DNA of 30,076 bases from positions 1-30,076 of the forward strand of contig CALKHQ010000315.1 in NCBI GenBank assembly GCA_937988735.1, read 5' to 3'. Below the pieces are notes generated by a model. The model searched no databases. It worked only from the letters and a program-made list of their open reading frames with translations, and was not told the origin of the DNA. Shown one piece after another: positions 1 to 7,680 of the stretch (position 1 is its first letter; each line of letters begins with the position of its first letter). This stretch comes from an uncultured Alphaproteobacteria bacterium. Its GTDB lineage: Bacteria > Pseudomonadota > Alphaproteobacteria > CALKHQ01. The position numbers and the translations under genes were made by a program.

Positions 1-923
1 AGCTCCACCCGCCGCATCCCATTGTGGCGGCGCACTGCGACGGGACGGCCGCCGATGACGCCCGGCCCGTCCTCGACAAGGACGAGGTCGTGCGGCCGCA
101 CGAACAGCTGCGCCGGCCCGTCCGGCAGGTGCGCCGGCGTCAGCGCGAGCGGCGAGCCCGCCAGCAGGAGGCGGCCGTCGGACACCGTCACCGGCAGCAC
201 GCTGGAGTCGCCGATGAAGGAGAAGACGAAGGGCGAACCGGGGCTGTTGTAGACCTCGTCCGCCGTTCCCACTTGCTCGATGCGGCCCTGGCTCATCACC
301 ACCACCCGGTCGGCCAGCTCGAGCGCCTCGTCCTGGTCGTGGGTGACGAAGACGGTAGTGTGGCCGGTCCGATCGTGCAGCTCGCGCAGCCAGCGCCGCA
401 GCTCGCGCCGCACCTTGGCGTCGAGCGCGCCGAACGGCTCGTCGAGCAGCAGCACCCGTGGCTCGATCGCCAGCGCCCGGGCCAGCGCGACCCGCTGGCG
501 CTGGCCGCCGGAGAGCTGGCTGGGAAAGCGCCGCTCGAGCCCGGAGAGCTGAACGAGATCGAGCAGTTCGGATACCCGCCGGCTGATCTCGCGCGCGCCC
601 GGCCGCGTCGCGCGCGGGCGCACCTTCAGCCCGAAGCCGACGTTGGCGCCGACAGTCATGTGCTTGAACAGGGCGTAGTGCTGGAACACGAAGCCGACGT
701 TGCGCTCCTGGACCGTCTTCCGCGACGCATCCTCGTCGCCGAAGAACACCTTGCCCTCGGTCGGCATCTCCAGGCCGGCGATGATCCTGAGCAGCGTCGT
801 CTTGCCCGAGCCGGACGGGCCCAGCAGCGCGATCAGCTCGCCCGAGCGGATGTCCAGCGACACGTCGTGGAGCGCCGGATAGCGATCGAACTCCTTGCGA
901 AGACCGACGATGCGGATGTCCAT
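1..923 (-). CDS. cysA: Sulfate/thiosulfate ABC importer ATPase CysA (3' end cut by window)
   Basis: This is the ATP-hydrolysing subunit of the sulfate/thiosulfate importer, acting on the cytoplasmic face of the inner membrane with CysT and CysW. From the ATG at 923 the visible 307 residues contain Walker A GPSGSGKTT (35-43), Q-loop FVFQHY (79-83), signature LSGGQ (137-141), Walker B LLLDEP (158-163) and the H-loop histidine 195, followed by a TOBE-like C-terminal part beginning near residue 240. CysA proteins are usually about 340-360 residues, so roughly 40-50 are missing beyond base 1. The gene starts 9 bases after cysW and is the last gene of the operon seen here. The phrase LRKEFDRYPALHDVSL at the N-terminus is typical of CysA rather than of sugar-importing MalK proteins, and the neighbours confirm the substrate class. 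Confidence 0.95.
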   Translation of the reverse strand, partial: MDIRIVGLRKEFDRYPALHDVSLDIRSGELIALLGPSGSGKTTLLRIIAGLEMPTEGKVFFGDEDASRKTVQERNVGFVFQHYALFKHMTVGANVGFGLKVRPRATRPGAREISRRVSELLDLVQLSGLERRFPSQLSGGQRQRVALARALAIEPRVLLLDEPFGALDAKVRRELRRWLRELHDRTGHTTVFVTHDQDEALELADRVVVMSQGRIEQVGTADEVYNSPGSPFVFSFIGDSSVLPVTVSDGRLLLAGSPLALTPAHLPDGPAQLFVRPHDLVLVEDGPGVIGGRPVAVRRHNGMRRVE

Positions 924-932
924 GGCGTTACC

Positions 933-1802
933 TCAGTGACGGCGGCCGCCCGACAGCTCGTCGGCGTAGCGCCATTCCAGGAAAGACTTGGCGGCAAGGG
1001 TGAGGAGCGCAAGCAGCGCGAGCAGCGAAGCCACGGCGAAGGCGGCCGCGAACTGGTACTCGTTGTAGAGGATCTCCACCTGCAGCGGCATGGTGTTGGT
1101 GAGCCCGCGGATGTGGCCGGAGACGACCGACACCGCGCCGAATTCGCCCATCGCCCGCGCGTTGCACAGCAGCACGCCGTAGAGCAGCGCCCACTTCACG
1201 TTGGGCAGCGTCACGTAGAGGAAGGTCTTCCAGCCGCTGGCGCCCAGCGAGATCGCCGCCTCCTCGTCCCCGGTCCCCTGCTCCTGCATCAGCGGGATCA
1301 GCTCGCGGGCAACGAAGGGGAAGGTAACGAAGATCGTCGCCAGCACGATACCGGGCACGGCGAAGATGATCTCGATCCCGTTCTCGCGCAGCCAGGGGCC
1401 GAGATAGCCCTGCGCCCCGAACAGGAGTACGTAGATCATGCCCGAGATCACCGGCGAGACCGAGAACGGCAGGTCGATCAGGGTGACGAGGAAGCTCTTG
1501 CCGCGGAACTCGTACTTGGCGATGGCCCAGGCGGCGGCGATCCCGAACACCAGGTTGCAGGGCACCGCGATTGCCGCCACCAGCAGGGTGAGCCGGATCG
1601 CTGCGAGCGCGTCCGGATCGGTCAGCGCGGCGAAATAGGCGTCCAGCCCCGCCCGCAGCGCCTCGTCGAACACAGCGACCAGCGGCAGCAGCAGGAACAG
1701 CGCGAGAAAGGCCAGCGCAACGAGGATCAGCGTGACGCGGACGGCGGGCGACTCGGTCGTTACCGGCCGGCGGCGGGCGGAACCGGCAGCATCATGCGCC
1801 AT
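933..1802 (-). CDS. cysW: Sulfate/thiosulfate ABC importer permease CysW
   Basis: This inner-membrane permease pairs with CysT to form the sulfate channel. The 289-residue protein has an N-terminal transmembrane helix (about 21-45) and further helices through to residue ~275. The EAA loop that docks on CysA is visible as EEAAISLGASGWKTFLYVTLP-like sequence in the second half. The phrases LPFSVSPVISGMIYVLLFG and ARAMGEFGAVSVVSG are characteristic of CysW. The ATG at 1802 lies within the end of cysT (11-base overlap), and AAGAGG sits 7 bases before it, so translational coupling is likely. Confidence 0.95.
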   Translation of the reverse strand: MAHDAAGSARRRPVTTESPAVRVTLILVALAFLALFLLLPLVAVFDEALRAGLDAYFAALTDPDALAAIRLTLLVAAIAVPCNLVFGIAAAWAIAKYEFRGKSFLVTLIDLPFSVSPVISGMIYVLLFGAQGYLGPWLRENGIEIIFAVPGIVLATIFVTFPFVARELIPLMQEQGTGDEEAAISLGASGWKTFLYVTLPNVKWALLYGVLLCNARAMGEFGAVSVVSGHIRGLTNTMPLQVEILYNEYQFAAAFAVASLLALLALLTLAAKSFLEWRYADELSGGRRH

Positions 1803-2667
1803 GACCGAACCTCTTCCGGCTCCACGCCTGCAGCAGGTTGATCACCAGCAGCATGGCAAAGGAGATTGCGAGCATGACCGTGGCGATGGCCGAGGCTCCG
1901 GCATAGCTGAACTCCTCCAGCCGGATGCGGATCAGCAGCGGCGCGATCTCGGAGACGTGGGGGATGTTGCCGGCGATGAAGATGACCGAGCCGTACTCCC
2001 CGATGGCGCGGGCAAGCGCCAGCGCATAGCCGGTCAGCAGCGGCGGGAGCAGCATCGGCAGGATGATGCGGATGATCGTCTGCCACCGCCGCGCGCCCAG
2101 GGTGGCGGCCGCCTCCTCCAGCTCCCGGTCGATCTCCTCGATTACCGGCTGCACGGTGCGGACCACGAACGGCAGGCTGATGAAGGTGAGCGCGACGACG
2201 ATGCCGATCGGGGTGTAGGCCACCTTGATGCCGAGCTGGGAAAGGTACTGGCCGACCCAGCCGTTCGGGGCGTAGAGCGCGGTCAGCGAGATGCCGGCAA
2301 CCGCCGTCGGCAGCGCGAACGGCAGGTCGATGAAGGCGTCGAGCAGCCGGCGCCCCGGGAAGCGGTAGCGCACCAGCACCCAGGCGAGGAGCAGCCCGAA
2401 CACGGCGTTGATGGAGGCCGCGATCAGCGCGGTGACGAAGCTCACCTTCAGCGCCGACACCGTGCGCGGGTCGCTCGCCAGCCGCCAGAACTCGTCCCAG
2501 CCCAGGCCGGCGCTCCACGCGACCAGCGCGCCGAGCGGGATGAGCACGATCAGGCACAGATAGGTGACGGCGAAACCGAGCGTCAGCCCGAAGCCCGGGA
2601 TGACGCTCGGCTGCTTCAGCCGGCGGCGGGCCGGCTGCGGTCGTCCGATGACGGCGACGTCGGCCAC
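1792..2667 (-). CDS. cysT: Sulfate/thiosulfate ABC importer permease CysT (CysU)
   Basis: This is the second permease subunit of the sulfate importer. It has 291 residues, hydrophobic helices starting near residue 27, the CysT-type phrase DLPFALPTAVAGISLTALY, an EAA loop (EEAAATLGARRWQTIIRIILP region), and the conserved ARAIGEYGSVIFIAGN. The start is a GTG at 2667, 12 bases after the cysP stop, with GAGG about 10 bases upstream; no in-frame ATG gives a better N-terminus. It overlaps cysW by 11 bases. Confidence 0.94.
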   Translation of the reverse strand: MADVAVIGRPQPARRRLKQPSVIPGFGLTLGFAVTYLCLIVLIPLGALVAWSAGLGWDEFWRLASDPRTVSALKVSFVTALIAASINAVFGLLLAWVLVRYRFPGRRLLDAFIDLPFALPTAVAGISLTALYAPNGWVGQYLSQLGIKVAYTPIGIVVALTFISLPFVVRTVQPVIEEIDRELEEAAATLGARRWQTIIRIILPMLLPPLLTGYALALARAIGEYGSVIFIAGNIPHVSEIAPLLIRIRLEEFSYAGASAIATVMLAISFAMLLVINLLQAWSRKRFGHGA

Positions 2668-2679
2668 GCGGCGCGCGCC

Positions 2680-3690
2680 TCAGTGCGTGTAGATCTGGTC
2701 GAAGATGCCGCCGTCGGCGAAGTGGGAAGGCTGCGCCTGGCTCCAGCCGCCGAACAGCGGATCGTCGATCGTGACCAGGGTCACCTCCGGGAAGCGGGCC
2801 AGATCCTCCGGATCCACGCCGCTCGGGTCATACGGACGGTAGTAGTTCTTCGCGGCGATGGACTGGCCGACGGGCGAGTAGAGGTAGTTCAGATAGGCCT
2901 CGGCCACCTCCCGCGTCCCCTTGGCATCGACGTTGGCGTCGAGCAGCGCCACCGGCGGCTCGGCCAGGATCGAGACCGACGGCACCACGATCTCGAACTG
3001 GTCGGGCCCGAGCTCCTCGAGGGCGAGGAAGGCCTCGTTCTCCCAGGCCAGCAGCACGTCGCCGATGCCGCGCTGGACGAAGGTGGTCGTCGAGCCGCGG
3101 GCGCCGGTGTCCAGCACCGGCACGTGGCGGAACAGCTCGGCGACAAAGGCGCGCGCCTGCTCCTGGTCGCCGCCGTACTGCTGGCTCGCCCACGCCCAGG
3201 CGGCAAGGTAGTTCCAGCGGGCGCCCCCGGACGTCTTCGGATTGGGTGTGATGACCTCGATCCCCTCCCGGACCAGGTCGTCCCAGTCCTGAATGTTCTT
3301 GGGGTTCCCGGCGCGGACCAGGAAGACGACGGTCGAGGTGTAGGGCGCGGAGTTGTTGGCCAACCGCTGCCGCCAGTCCTTCGGCAGCAGGTCCGTCGCC
3401 TCGGCGATGGCGTCGATGTCGGCCTCGAGGGCGAGGGTCACCACGTCCGCCTCGAGCCCGTCGATTACCGCGCGCGCCTGCGCACCGGAGCCGCCGTGGG
3501 ACTGCCGGACGATGACCTCCTCGCCGGTCTCGGCCAGCCAGTACTCCTGGAAGGCCTCGTTGAACTCCTGATACAGCTCGCGCGTGGGGTCGTAGGAGAC
3601 GTTCAGGATGGTCGTCTGCGCCAGTGCTGGGCCTGCTGCCAGCATCGATGCGGCGAACGCCAGCGCCAGGCTCGGTCGGCTGTACTGCAT
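2680..3690 (-). CDS. Periplasmic sulfate/thiosulfate-binding protein (Sbp/CysP family)
   Basis: This periplasmic protein captures sulfate or thiosulfate and delivers it to CysT/CysW. The 336-residue product begins with a signal peptide cleaved after ALA-24 (AGPALA|QTT). It contains the prokaryotic sulfate-binding signature NPKTSGGAR at residues 150-158, plus SYDPTRELY (32-40) and QSHGGSGAQARAV (63-75), all characteristic of the family. The start was placed at the ATG at 3690, not the GTG one codon earlier, because AGGAG lies 6 bases before the ATG and only 3 before the GTG. It is the first gene of the operon and follows a recognisable promoter. Sbp and CysP are close paralogues, and motifs alone do not separate them. 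Confidence 0.94.
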   Translation of the reverse strand: MQYSRPSLALAFAASMLAAGPALAQTTILNVSYDPTRELYQEFNEAFQEYWLAETGEEVIVRQSHGGSGAQARAVIDGLEADVVTLALEADIDAIAEATDLLPKDWRQRLANNSAPYTSTVVFLVRAGNPKNIQDWDDLVREGIEVITPNPKTSGGARWNYLAAWAWASQQYGGDQEQARAFVAELFRHVPVLDTGARGSTTTFVQRGIGDVLLAWENEAFLALEELGPDQFEIVVPSVSILAEPPVALLDANVDAKGTREVAEAYLNYLYSPVGQSIAAKNYYRPYDPSGVDPEDLARFPEVTLVTIDDPLFGGWSQAQPSHFADGGIFDQIYTH

Positions 3691-3698
3691 CACGGTCT

Positions 3699-3731
3699 CC
3701 TATTCCTATCGGACTAGTCGAGATATATACT
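3699..3731. promoter_or_regulatory. Candidate operator between cysP and the divergent FAD protein gene
   Basis: A perfect 8-base palindrome GACTAGTC (3712-3719) is flanked by TATC on one side and GATA on the other. It lies just downstream of the cysP -10, where a repressor would block transcription. On the plus strand TATACT at 3726-3731 could also be a -10 for the divergent gene, although its -35 would be poor. CCTATTCCTA at 3699-3708 and AGATAT at 3721-3726 are echoed upstream of the Rrf2 gene at 7642. The operator role and regulator identity are inference. Confidence 0.4.
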
Positions 3732-3754
3732 CCCTCCGCGGTCCGGGTTGTCAA
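3724..3754 (-). promoter_or_regulatory. Candidate sigma70-type promoter of the cysP-cysT-cysW-cysA operon
   Basis: On the minus strand a perfect TTGACA (-35, bases 3754-3749) is followed after 19 bases by TATATA (3729-3724), or after 18 by GTATAT. This AT-rich stretch stands out sharply in a region of very high GC. It lies about 35 bases before the cysP start, which leaves room for a short leader with its ribosome site. The 18-19 base spacer is longer than ideal, consistent with a promoter that needs help or is tightly regulated. Confidence 0.55.
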
Positions 3755-3844
3755 TGGGGGTCGCTGCGGCCGGGTGGCGTGCCCCAGGCCCTTGAGGAAC
3801 TGCCGGAACCCGGACGACAGCGGCACCGGAACACGCGCCACGAG

Positions 3845-3853
3845 CGAAGGAGG
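3845..3853 (+). promoter_or_regulatory. Strong Shine-Dalgarno site fixing the start of the FAD protein
   Basis: GAAGGAGGT ends 6 bases before the ATG at 3860. The reading frame stays open upstream to about 3608, where it runs over the cysP signal peptide and promoter. This near-consensus ribosome site therefore decides the true start. Confidence 0.8.
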
Positions 3854-3859
3854 TGCGCG

Positions 3860-5329
3860 ATGGAGACCAGCGTCAGCCGAACCAGCCACCTCCCGGACGG
3901 GATGGCGGCTGCACCCGCGGACAGCGGGCATGACGGCGGCGGGGTCAGGATCGCGGTCATCGGCGGCGGCTTCAGCGGCACCATGACCGCCCTCCACCTG
4001 CTGTGGCGCAGCCGGCGCGGCGACCGGGTCTACCTGTTCGAGCGCAGCCAGCGCGTCGGCCCCGGCGTCGCCTATTCGACCGCGCACCCGCGCCACCTGG
4101 TGAACACGCGGGTGGAGAACATGAGCGCCTTCGCCGACGACCCCGACCATTTCGCGCGCTGGCTCGCCCGCCAGCCGGCACAGCACACGCTGGGCCAGCG
4201 CACCCCGGCCGGGCTGTTCGTCAAACGCTCGACCTACGGCGCCTACATCCAGGAGCTGATGCGCGACGCCATCACCCGTCCCGGCGGTGCGGACAACCTG
4301 TTCCTGGTGGACGACGCGGCGGAAGCGGCGGAGCGCGTCGAGGGCCGCTGGATCATCACCTCGCACCTCGGCCGCCGCTACGAGGTCGACGCGATCGTCC
4401 TCGCCATCGGCACCCTTGCGCGCGACGATGGCGAGATCCCGTACTTCGTCGGCGATCCGTGGCGCGCGGACGCGCTGGAAGGACTGGATCCGGAGAAGGC
4501 GGTGCTGCTGCTCGGCACCGGCCTTACCATGGTGGACCTCGCGCTCAAGCTGATCGACCAGGGCTTCGCCGCACCGATCATCGCCATGTCGCGCCGCGGC
4601 CAGTTGCCGCAGGCGCACGCGCCTGCGCGGCCGTGGTCCGGCCTCCGCCTCGACGCGGACGACCACAGCTCGCTGGCAAAGCTGTTCCGCGCCGTGCGGC
4701 GCGAACTCGCGCGGGCGGAGGCGGAGGGCGTCGGCTGGCGGTCGGTCATCGACGCCATTCGCCCCAACTGCCAGCTGCTGTGGCGCAGCCTCAGCGAGGC
4801 GGACAGGGCCCGCTTCCTGCGCCATGTCCGCCCGTGGTGGGAGGTCCACCGGCACCGGATGGCGCCGCCAGTTGCCGCCACCTTCCAGGCGCTGCGCGCC
4901 TCCGGCCGGTTGCAGCTTCTTGCCGGGCGGCTGCTGTCCGTCGAACCGGCCGACAGCGCGGCGACGGTTACCTGGCGCCCGCGCGGGGCCAGCGTGGCCC
5001 AGTCGCTCGCCGTCCAGCGCGTCATCGACTGCACCGGGCTCAAGGGCGACGTGGCCCACACGCGAGAACCCCTGCTCCGCAGTCTGCTCGACGCCGGCCT
5101 GCTGCGGCCGAACGCGCTCGGCCTCGGCGTGGACGTCGAGCCGCCGGGTTCGGCGGTCGGCCGGGACGGCGAGATCACCCCCGGCCTCTACGCCATCGGG
5201 GCGATCACGCGCGGCGCGTTCTGGGAGATCACGGCCGTCGCCGACATCCGCGCGCAGGCGGAGCAGGTGGCGGCGACGGCGATCTACCTGGCGCGCGAGC
5301 GCCACGCGGCTGCCGGAAGGGCGGCCTGA
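3860..5329 (+). CDS. FAD/NAD(P)-binding oxidoreductase-like protein (COG4529 / NAD_binding_9 type)
   Basis: The 489-residue protein has an N-terminal dinucleotide-binding motif RIAVIGGGFSG (30-40, GxGxxG). This is followed by FERSQRVGPGVAYST and NTRVENMSAFADDPDHFARW, phrases typical of the FAD-NAD(P)-binding family that includes uncharacterised proteins annotated as hydroxyacylglutathione hydrolase-like or oxidoreductase. A second nucleotide-binding region follows LLLGTGLTMVDLALKL in the middle. The C-terminal IDCTGLKGD and LYAIGAITRG segments resemble flavoprotein FAD-contacting ends. No signal peptide is present, so it is cytoplasmic. It is transcribed divergently from the sulfate operon across a 169-base gap, which hints at a link to sulfur metabolism, but its substrate is unknown. 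It converges with the SLC13 permease gene, with a 13-base gap. Confidence 0.85.
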   Translation: METSVSRTSHLPDGMAAAPADSGHDGGGVRIAVIGGGFSGTMTALHLLWRSRRGDRVYLFERSQRVGPGVAYSTAHPRHLVNTRVENMSAFADDPDHFARWLARQPAQHTLGQRTPAGLFVKRSTYGAYIQELMRDAITRPGGADNLFLVDDAAEAAERVEGRWIITSHLGRRYEVDAIVLAIGTLARDDGEIPYFVGDPWRADALEGLDPEKAVLLLGTGLTMVDLALKLIDQGFAAPIIAMSRRGQLPQAHAPARPWSGLRLDADDHSSLAKLFRAVRRELARAEAEGVGWRSVIDAIRPNCQLLWRSLSEADRARFLRHVRPWWEVHRHRMAPPVAATFQALRASGRLQLLAGRLLSVEPADSAATVTWRPRGASVAQSLAVQRVIDCTGLKGDVAHTREPLLRSLLDAGLLRPNALGLGVDVEPPGSAVGRDGEITPGLYAIGAITRGAFWEITAVADIRAQAEQVAATAIYLARERHAAAGRAA

Positions 5330-5342
5330 CGCGTCGTCGCCG

Positions 5343-7091
5343 CTACAGCCAGAACAGCTGGAGCGCGACCAGGGCCACCACGATGCTGATGAGTGTCAGC
5401 GGCGCCCCCAGCCGCGGAAAGTCGGAGAAGCGGTAGCCGGCCAGCCCCATCACCAGGGTGTTGTTGTGGTGGCCGAAGGGGGTGAGGAAGTCGATCGAGG
5501 CGCCGACCGCCACCGCGACCAGGAGCGGCGCCGGCGGCAGGCCCGTGCTCTCGGCCACTGCCACCGCGATCGGGGCCAGCGCCACCGCGATCGACGGGTT
5601 GTTGACGAAGGGCGTCAGCGCCACCGAGGCCACCAGCAGGCAGCCGACGGGAAAGAGCGGCGTTCCCTCCGGGGCGAGCGCCACCAGCGCCTCGGCCAGC
5701 ACCGCGGCCGCGCCGGTCTCGCTGACCGCGGCGCCAAGCGGAATCATGGCCGCCAGCATGATCACGATCGGCCAGTTGATGGTCTCCAGCCCCTCGCGCA
5801 ACCGCAGCGCGCCGCTGAGCGCGAGCGCAAGGACGACGAGGCCGAACGCCGTCTCGGGCGCGAGCAGCCCGGTGGCGGCGACGAGGATCCCGACCGCGAC
5901 CATGCCGACCGCGAACGCGCCCGGTCGGGCCGAGGGCACCTGCCGCGGCGACAGCGCCAGCGCATCCACCTCGGCGAGCGCCTCTTCCACCGCCGGTTTC
6001 GCGCCGCGCAGCACCATCACGTCCCCGATGCCCAGCGCGAGATCCTCGAACCGGCCCTCGATCCGGCGCGCCGAGCGGGAGGCGATCGCCACCACCTGCA
6101 CGCGGCGGTCGGCGAAGGCGGCGATGGCGCCGATGCGCGATCCGACGACCACGCTTTCCGGCAGCACCACGGCATCGACGAGCGCCGGCTCCTCGCTCCC
6201 CTCCCCCGGGCCGGCCGGCCATTCGAGGGCACCGCTCGCCCGCAGCGCCTCCAGCGTCTCCGCCGGCGTCTCCACCAGCAGCACGTCTGCCGGCTGCAAC
6301 CGGAAGTGCTCGCGGCGGCCGAACAGGCGGCGGCCATCGCGGAAAATGGCATGCACCCGCCCCTCGAGGCGGCTGTCCGCCATGCCGGGGGTGAGGCCGC
6401 ACAGCTCCGAGCGCGCGGTCAGCACCACCTCCGCGATCAGCTTGCGGGCGCCGAGGCCGGGCGGCGGCACCGGCACCGGCGGCGCCCCCGCCGCGATCCG
6501 CGGCGCCTGCCACACGAGCCAGACGATGCCGGCCAGCGTCAGCGGCAGCCCGACGGTAGCGAGGTCGAAGAAGCCGAGGGCCGTGCCGGTCGCGGTTTCC
6601 AGCGTCTGGCTGACCAGCAGGTTGGCGGGGGTGCCGATCACGGAGCACAGCCCGCCCAGAAGCGTCGCGAACGACATCGGCATCAGCACGCGCGCCATGG
6701 GCATGCCGAGGCCGGCGCAGACCGCGATCGCGATCGGCAGCATGAGCGCCAGCGCACCAACGTTGTTGATGAAGACCGAGACCGCCGCCGCGGCCCCGCA
6801 CAGCACGGCCACGGCCAGCCGCTCCTCGCGCACATGGGCGATGACATGGCCGGCGATCACGTCGATCGCACGGGTCCGCGCCAGGACCTGCACGATCAGC
6901 AGCATCTCGACGACCGTGACCACGGCCGGATTGGCGAAGCCCGAGAACAGCGCGCGGGCCGGCACCAGTCCGAGGAGGAAGCCCGCCGCGAGCCCGACGA
7001 GCGCCACCAGTTCGACCCGGAGCCGCTGCAGCGCGAAACCGGCGAGCAACGTCGCCATCAGCGCCAGGATGGCGACCTGGTCGAAGGTCAT
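5343..7091 (-). CDS. SLC13/DASS-family permease with two RCK_C (TrkA-C) domains; probable sulfate or anion importer
   Basis: This 582-residue inner-membrane protein belongs to the ion-transporter superfamily of sodium:anion symporters. Its two membrane halves each carry the pseudo-repeat signature: FINNVGALALMLPIA (108-121) with IGTPANLLV (152-160), and FVNNPSIAVALAPIA in the second half. Between them lies a soluble insert with two RCK_C-like domains (about 215-285 and 303-375; phrases FRLQPADVLLVE and LALGIGDVMVLRG), as in the SAC/SLT-type sulfate permeases of algae and cyanobacteria. The gene follows the Rrf2 regulator by 98 bases on the same strand, and lies next to a sulfate ABC operon, so sulfate is the favoured substrate. 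No good ribosome site precedes the ATG at 7091, and there is no upstream in-frame start. Dicarboxylate, arsenite or another anion remains possible. Confidence 0.87.
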   Translation of the reverse strand: MTFDQVAILALMATLLAGFALQRLRVELVALVGLAAGFLLGLVPARALFSGFANPAVVTVVEMLLIVQVLARTRAIDVIAGHVIAHVREERLAVAVLCGAAAAVSVFINNVGALALMLPIAIAVCAGLGMPMARVLMPMSFATLLGGLCSVIGTPANLLVSQTLETATGTALGFFDLATVGLPLTLAGIVWLVWQAPRIAAGAPPVPVPPPGLGARKLIAEVVLTARSELCGLTPGMADSRLEGRVHAIFRDGRRLFGRREHFRLQPADVLLVETPAETLEALRASGALEWPAGPGEGSEEPALVDAVVLPESVVVGSRIGAIAAFADRRVQVVAIASRSARRIEGRFEDLALGIGDVMVLRGAKPAVEEALAEVDALALSPRQVPSARPGAFAVGMVAVGILVAATGLLAPETAFGLVVLALALSGALRLREGLETINWPIVIMLAAMIPLGAAVSETGAAAVLAEALVALAPEGTPLFPVGCLLVASVALTPFVNNPSIAVALAPIAVAVAESTGLPPAPLLVAVAVGASIDFLTPFGHHNNTLVMGLAGYRFSDFPRLGAPLTLISIVVALVALQLFWL

Positions 7092-7189
7092 GACGGGGTG
7101 GGCCGCGACAGGCCGGCCCGCGGAGACCGCAGCGGCATCCGCTCACTCAAGAGGAATGCCGCGCCGCTGTCAAAAGCGACGCGCGGGCG

Positions 7190-7642
7190 TCAGGCCGCGC
7201 CGGCGCGCACCATCGGCATCGCCAGCGGGTCCGCTCCACGGACGGCATCGGCGATCGTCGTCTGGTCGAGCACCGTGCGCATGGCGCCCGCGACCCGGGC
7301 GAACACGCGCCTGACCTCGCACCCGCTTTCGTTGATGCAGTCCTCGCAGCGGCGGTAGGCGGTGCGCGACAGGCAGGGCAAGGGCGCGATCGGGCCGTCC
7401 ATCAGGCGGAGCACCTGCCCGAAGGTGATCATGTCCGCCGGCCGGTGCAGGGCATAGCCGCCGGAGCGGCCGCGGCGGCTGTAGACGATCCCCTCGTGCT
7501 TGAGGTCGAGCAGGATCTGCTCGAGGAACTTCTTCGGGATGTTCTGCTGCTCGGCGATCTCCGCGGTCGCCATCGCGCCCTCCGGCGCGCGCGCCAGCGC
7601 GACGAGCGCCTTGAACGCGTATTTTGCCTTCTGCGAGATCAT
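7190..7642 (-). CDS. Rrf2-family transcriptional regulator (IscR/CymR-like) with four cysteines
   Basis: The 150-residue protein has the Rrf2 winged helix: MISQKAKYAFKALVALAR at the start, then the recognition-helix region IAEQQNIPKKFLEQILLDLK (29-48) and the wing SRRGRSGGYALHRP (55-68). Four cysteines, C90, C99, C102 and C108, fall in the loop where IscR and NsrR bind an Fe-S cluster, but the spacing (x8, x2, x5) differs from IscR, so cluster binding is inference. The open frame extends 13 codons upstream, but ATG at 7642 gives the family N-terminus. The gene heads a probable operon with the SLC13 permease and lies near the sulfate importer. A role as sulfur or redox-responsive repressor, comparable to CymR of Bacillus, is plausible but unproven. 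Confidence 0.88.
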   Translation of the reverse strand: MISQKAKYAFKALVALARAPEGAMATAEIAEQQNIPKKFLEQILLDLKHEGIVYSRRGRSGGYALHRPADMITFGQVLRLMDGPIAPLPCLSRTAYRRCEDCINESGCEVRRVFARVAGAMRTVLDQTTIADAVRGADPLAMPMVRAGAA

Positions 7643-7661
7643 GGTCGTGGGCCCTGCCTGA

Positions 7662-7680
7662 AGATATGAATATCTATTCA
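7662..7680. promoter_or_regulatory. Two overlapping inverted repeats upstream of the Rrf2 gene; candidate operator
   Basis: AGATAT-GA-ATATCT (7662-7675) and TGAATA-TC-TATTCA (7667-7680) are both perfect 6-base inverted repeats with 2-base centres, and they share 9 bases. They lie 20 bases upstream of the Rrf2 start, over its candidate -10. Rrf2 regulators commonly repress their own genes. Binding is inferred from position only. Confidence 0.45.

Noticed and set aside
24..3717. Very long plus-strand open frames opposite the sulfate operon
   Set aside because: Their translations are rich in R, H, Q, D and G and show no domain; they are the antisense of cysA, cysW, cysT and cysP in GC-rich DNA.
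2828..5305. 825-codon minus-strand open frame
   Set aside because: It is a shadow of the FAD protein gene and of cysP; the composition is arginine- and alanine-rich without motifs.
7168..7173. TTGACA on the minus strand between the Rrf2 and SLC13 genes
   Set aside because: No AT-rich -10 lies 16-19 bases downstream, so an internal promoter is not supported.
4824..7358. 844-codon plus-strand open frame over the FAD and SLC13 genes
   Set aside because: It is antisense to the SLC13 permease, which shows clear transport motifs on the minus strand.
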